The notes under the pieces: generated by a model
Seen by the model: only the letters and a program-made list of their open reading frames with translations
Told to the model about the DNA's origin: nothing
Databases searched by the model: none
Source: Flavobacterium piscis
GTDB lineage: Bacteria > Bacteroidota > Bacteroidia > Flavobacteriales > Flavobacteriaceae
Assembly: GCF_001686925.1 (NCBI RefSeq)
Contig: NZ_LVEN01000046.1
Span: 310,001-374,000, forward strand
DNA length: 64,000 nucleotides
Reading direction: 5' to 3'
Made by a program: the position numbers and the translations under genes
In this document: piece after piece, positions 60,718-64,000 of the stretch
How the letters are laid out: every line of letters starts with the position of its first letter
Position numbering within the stretch: the first letter of the stretch is position 1

Positions 60718-61904
60718 TGAAGGACATTTTAATCATATCCAATTATTATCCACCCGAAAAAGGTGCCGCTGCCAATAGAATCGAACAACTTGCCTTGAAA
60801 TTAAATCAAAACGGCTATGAAGTTTCGGTGATTTCTCCGTTGCCCAATTATCCAAAAGGCAAATTATTTCCGGAATATAAAGGCAAATTTTCTGTTACAG
60901 AAAAGGTTCAGAATATTATACTAAAACGCCTCTGGATTTATCCGAGTAATAGTTCGAATATTTTTAAACGAATTGTTTCGACGCTTTCGTTTTCGACAAC
61001 TTTATTTTTCTATTTATTATTTGCCAAAACGCCCAAAAAAGTAATTGTGCAATCGCCGCCCTTATTGCTTTCTTTTGTCTCTGTTTTTACGCTTTGGTTA
61101 AAACGAAAGACAATTATACTGAATGTTTCCGACCTTTGGCCAACAGCTGCTATTGAACTTGAAGTGCTAAAGAAAAACAGTGTTTCGCATAAAATCCTAC
61201 TTTTTATAGAAAGGTTTATCTATAAAAAAGCTACTCATATTTTTGGTCAGTCCAATGAAATTATTACACATATTCATTCGATTTTTCCTGAGAAAAAATG
61301 CTTTTTGTATCGAAATTATCCGGATCATTTTTTGGAAGATTTTCCAGAAGGAAAAGAAAATTCTGCCGAACCAATAAAACTGTTTTACGCAGGATTATTG
61401 GGCGTTGCGCAAGGAGTTTTTGAACTTATTCAGCAATTGAATTTGGAGAATTTAAATGTCGAATTGCATATTTTTGGTGATGGTGCTGAGAAAACTCAAA
61501 TTTTGAATTACCTCAATCAAAATCCCACTAAAAAGATAATTTTTCACGGCATGTTAGAACGCAATGTTTTACATGAGAAATTGAAGGATTTAGATATTGC
61601 TTTGGTTCCGCTTAAAACGAGAATTTACGGTTCTGTTCCTTCAAAAATATTTGAATATAGTGCTTTGGGTTTTCCTGTTTTTTATTTTGGAGGAGGCGAA
61701 GGTGAAAATATTGTCGAAGAAAATAATCTGGGTTGGGTTGTTCCTGTAGAAGATTTTCAGCAATTAAATGCGACTTTAATACAAATTTCCGAATTAGGTA
61801 AAGTTGAAATTCAAAAGATGAAAAAAGATATTTTTCTTCATGCAAAAGAAAACTTTAACCTTGATCGACAAATGAAAGAATTAATCGAAAATAATGCTTT
61901 TTAA
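60717..61904 (+). CDS. Glycosyltransferase family 4
   Basis: The 395-residue enzyme starts ILIISNYYPPEKGAAANRI, typical of WbuB-like GT4 enzymes, and has a C-terminal donor domain with LFYAGLLGVAQGVFELI and VPSKIFEYSALGFPVFYFGGGEG. It would transfer a nucleotide sugar to a lipid-linked acceptor. It is coupled to the epimerase gene and so probably uses UDP-ManNAc or a derivative. A bidirectional terminator follows. Confidence 0.88.
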   Translation: MKDILIISNYYPPEKGAAANRIEQLALKLNQNGYEVSVISPLPNYPKGKLFPEYKGKFSVTEKVQNIILKRLWIYPSNSSNIFKRIVSTLSFSTTLFFYLLFAKTPKKVIVQSPPLLLSFVSVFTLWLKRKTIILNVSDLWPTAAIELEVLKKNSVSHKILLFIERFIYKKATHIFGQSNEIITHIHSIFPEKKCFLYRNYPDHFLEDFPEGKENSAEPIKLFYAGLLGVAQGVFELIQQLNLENLNVELHIFGDGAEKTQILNYLNQNPTKKIIFHGMLERNVLHEKLKDLDIALVPLKTRIYGSVPSKIFEYSALGFPVFYFGGGEGENIVEENNLGWVVPVEDFQQLNATLIQISELGKVEIQKMKKDIFLHAKENFNLDRQMKELIENNAF

Positions 61905-61921
61905 GCAACTTCAATAAAATG

Positions 61922-61959
61922 AAAACGGGCAAATATCTAATTGAATATTTGCCCGTTTT
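61922..61959. terminator. Bidirectional intrinsic terminator
   Basis: A perfect 15-bp stem AAAACGGGCAAATAT with its complement and an eight-base loop, flanked by A and T runs. It ends the glycosyltransferase transcript and the convergent decarboxylase transcript. Confidence 0.9.
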
Positions 61960-61960
61960 T

Positions 61961-62944
61961 TTATTTTATATAACTCGAAAAATCTTTGTGTTCTTCTTTT
62001 GAAAGTTCTTCTTTAGAAAGTGACCTGAAATAATCGTAAGTAATTTTCATTCCTTCAGAACGACTCACTTTTGCTTCCCAACCCAACAACTCTTTTGCTT
62101 TTGTAGTGTCCGGCTGGCGTTGTAACGGATCATTTATTGGTAATGGATGATAGACTACCTTTTGGTTCGTTCCTGTTAGTTTGATGATCTCTTCTGCAAA
62201 ATCTTTAATGGTGATTTCGTCCGGATTTCCAATATTTACCGGATATACATAATCTGAGTGCAATAACCTGAAAATACCTTCGACCTGATCGTCCACGTAA
62301 CAAAAAGAACGTGTTTGCATTCCGTCTCCAAAAATCGTTAAATCTTCTCCGCGCAAAGCCTGGCCAATAAATGCCGGAATTACACGTCCGTCGTTTAAAC
62401 GCATTCTTGGTCCGTAAGTATTAAAAATACGCACGATTCTGGTTTCTACTCCGTGAAATGTATGATACGCCATTGTTATGGATTCCTGAAAACGTTTTGC
62501 CTCGTCATAAACGCCGCGTGGCCCAATTGTATTTACGTTTCCGTAATATTCTTCTGTTTGTGGGTGAACCAATGGATCTCCGTAAACTTCAGAAGTTGAA
62601 GCAATCAAAATTCTGGCTTTTTTTACGCGCGCTAATCCTAATAAATTATGTGTTCCCAAAGACCCAACTTTCAAGGTCTGAATTGGAATTTTCAAGTAAT
62701 CTATCGGACTTGCTGGCGAAGCAAAATGCAAAATATAATCTAAATCACCCGGAATGTGTACAAACTTGGTGATATCATGATGGTAAAATTCAAAATGCTC
62801 TAGTTTGAATAAATGTTCTATGTTTTTAAGATCTCCAGTGATCAAATTATCCATCCCGATAACATAATATCCTTCTTTGATAAAACGGTCGCACAAATGC
62901 GATCCTAAAAATCCTGCAGCTCCGGTAATAAGTATTCTTTTCAT
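61961..62944 (-). CDS. UDP-glucuronic acid decarboxylase-like SDR (UXS)
   Basis: The 327-residue extended SDR has the NAD motif GAAGFLGSHLCDRF (8-21), STSEVYGDP and YDEAK with catalytic Tyr and Lys. The stretch NTIGPRGVYDEAKRFQE and the tail FNTYGPRMRLNDGRVIPAF are typical of UDP-xylose synthase. It converts UDP-glucuronate to UDP-xylose. It is transcribed leftward and a TACATTTG box lies 19 bases upstream. Confidence 0.9.
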   Translation of the reverse strand: MKRILITGAAGFLGSHLCDRFIKEGYYVIGMDNLITGDLKNIEHLFKLEHFEFYHHDITKFVHIPGDLDYILHFASPASPIDYLKIPIQTLKVGSLGTHNLLGLARVKKARILIASTSEVYGDPLVHPQTEEYYGNVNTIGPRGVYDEAKRFQESITMAYHTFHGVETRIVRIFNTYGPRMRLNDGRVIPAFIGQALRGEDLTIFGDGMQTRSFCYVDDQVEGIFRLLHSDYVYPVNIGNPDEITIKDFAEEIIKLTGTNQKVVYHPLPINDPLQRQPDTTKAKELLGWEAKVSRSEGMKITYDYFRSLSKEELSKEEHKDFSSYIK

Positions 62945-62963
62945 AGTAATTATTTATACATCG

Positions 62964-62971
62964 CAAATGTA
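62964..62971 (-). promoter_or_regulatory. Bacteroidota -7 promoter box TACATTTG
   Basis: The minus strand reads TACATTTG, 19 bases before the ATG at 62944, so the UXS gene can be transcribed apart from its upstream neighbour. Confidence 0.5.
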
Positions 62972-63017
62972 ACTGATTTGAAAATTATAGGAATGTATTT
63001 GGGTGATCTTTTCTAAA

Positions 63018-64000
63018 TTAAAAAACTCTGAAAACTTTAAATTTTTCTTCAACAAAGTCTTTAATTTCATCTTCAAAACGTTGCTTCGAAAATTTCAAAG
63101 CCTGCTCTCTAATAATTTTTGGATCGAATTTTATCTTTTCAAAAAGAATTATTGCTTCTTTTATACTTTTAGCTGATTGTTCCTGAAAAAAAATACCCGT
63201 CTTATTTTCAACAACTGTTTCTAATGTTCCTCCCTTTCCAAAAGCGATTACAGGTGTTCCGCAAGCTTGTGCTTCTACAGGAATAATTCCAAAATCTTCT
63301 TCGGCTGCAAAAACAAATGCTTTAGCTTTTTGCATGTAATCTTTTAATATCGAAATATCTACAAAACCAACAAATTCTATGTTGCTTTTGGCTATCTTTT
63401 GAAGTTTTTCAAATTCTGGTCCATTACCTGCAACAATCAGTTTTAAATGAGGCAATTCATTAAAAGCTTCAACAATTAATTGTGTTTTTTTATATGAAAC
63501 TAATCTTGATGCCGTAAAATAATAATCCTTTTTTTGTTCTTCTAAAGTAAAAAAATCAATATCAACGGGAGGATAAATGACCGTTGATTCACGATTGTAA
63601 ATTTTCTTTATTCTTTGGGCGATATGATTGGAATTAGCAATAAAATAATCTACATTTTCTGAATTTGTAACATCCCATTCTCTGATCTTATTCAAAACAT
63701 ATTTTGCATAAAATCCCTTTAAACCTTTGTCTAAGCCTGAATCTTTTAAATATTGATCCTCCAAATCCCAGGCATATCGCATTGGAGAATGACAGTAACA
63801 AATATGTAATTGGTTTTTATGAGTCCTAACCCCTTTTGCCACAGATGATGAGGAACTTATAATTAATTCATAATCTGTTAAATCAAACTGCTCAATTGCA
63901 ATTGGAAATAATTGTAAAAACTTTCTATGATTTTGTTTTGCAGTTGGCAGCTTTTGAATAAAACTTGTTTTGGCTTTTTTTCCATTTAAAATATAGGCTC
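63018..64000 (-). CDS. Glycosyltransferase family 4 (partial, N-terminus beyond the window)
   Basis: The frame is open to the right edge (first full codon ends at 63998) and gives about 326 residues. It includes FDLTDYELIISSSSSVAKGV, then HICYCHSPMRYAWDLEDQYL, and a donor domain FVFAAEEDFGIIPVEAQACGTPVIAFGKGG. These are typical of WbaZ-type mannosyltransferases. A GTG at 63842 would give a shorter protein, but the upstream residues continue the fold, so the gene runs off the window. It belongs to the surface-polysaccharide locus. Confidence 0.9.
   Translation of the reverse strand, partial: AYILNGKKAKTSFIQKLPTAKQNHRKFLQLFPIAIEQFDLTDYELIISSSSSVAKGVRTHKNQLHICYCHSPMRYAWDLEDQYLKDSGLDKGLKGFYAKYVLNKIREWDVTNSENVDYFIANSNHIAQRIKKIYNRESTVIYPPVDIDFFTLEEQKKDYYFTASRLVSYKKTQLIVEAFNELPHLKLIVAGNGPEFEKLQKIAKSNIEFVGFVDISILKDYMQKAKAFVFAAEEDFGIIPVEAQACGTPVIAFGKGGTLETVVENKTGIFFQEQSAKSIKEAIILFEKIKFDPKIIREQALKFSKQRFEDEIKDFVEEKFKVFRVF

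Overview
The window comes from a low-GC member of the Bacteroidota, almost certainly a Flavobacterium close to F. johnsoniae. The signs are the AT-rich DNA, the Bacteroidota promoter word TAnnTTTG in front of many genes, families such as DUF4292, DUF4254 and DUF5687, a SprE/PorW gliding and type IX secretion lipoprotein, and gene order: from memory of F. johnsoniae, the flexirubin cluster (about Fjoh_1075-1110) lies a short distance from sprE (Fjoh_1051), as it does here. No tRNA, rRNA, insertion sequence or CRISPR array was seen.

Region 1 (1-24569, all plus strand except one small ORF) is most of a flexirubin / aryl-polyene-dialkylresorcinol pigment cluster. It holds a type II ketosynthase system: two ketosynthases with a full Cys-His-His triad (4836, 7749), two ketosynthase-like proteins without it (6739, 8947), an acyl carrier protein (7356) and two hotdog dehydratase-like proteins with complementary active-site residues (71, 13422). 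An adenylate-forming ligase (23271) probably supplies the aryl starter. Acyl-transfer and tailoring candidates are a BtrH-like protein (1270), a 4HBT thioesterase (4281), a C45-type hydrolase/acyltransferase lipoprotein (21604) and a CrtI-like oxidoreductase (19403). Export and envelope genes are an ABC-2 pair (2275, 3017), a LolA-like carrier and lipoprotein (10920, 11512), two beta-barrels, a polysaccharide deacetylase, a GT2-DUF2062 protein and a 1226-residue MMPL-PlsC-methyltransferase-like fusion (15721). Two unrelated Fic proteins sit inside the cluster. The dialkylresorcinol genes darA/darB are not in the window and probably lie upstream.

Region 2 (24854-38128) is housekeeping: dusB, a cell-wall amidase, a MATE exporter, rbfA with a LolC/E-like permease, a CBS protein, then a minus-strand run from a flippase through dut, a nucleotidyltransferase, a TPR protein and a DUF4292 lipoprotein to an EnvC-like LytM protein. 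A 119-120 bp minisatellite separates dut from the nucleotidyltransferase.

Region 3 (38129-50005) starts with a 500 bp gap that looks like a non-coding transcription unit with an internal duplication. It is followed by the ATP synthase genes atpBEFHAG (no atpD or atpC here), small membrane proteins, a bactofilin, sprE, and an ABC exporter with a DUF5687 permease.

Region 4 (50008-64000) has a PaaE-like reductase, small hypothetical genes among repeats and hairpins, a GT9 glycosyltransferase, a DUF4254 protein, upp, purD, a PaaK/CapK-like ligase, an ORF6N gene broken by one stop codon, and the edge of a surface-polysaccharide locus (wecB-like epimerase, two GT4 enzymes, a UDP-glucuronate decarboxylase-like enzyme).
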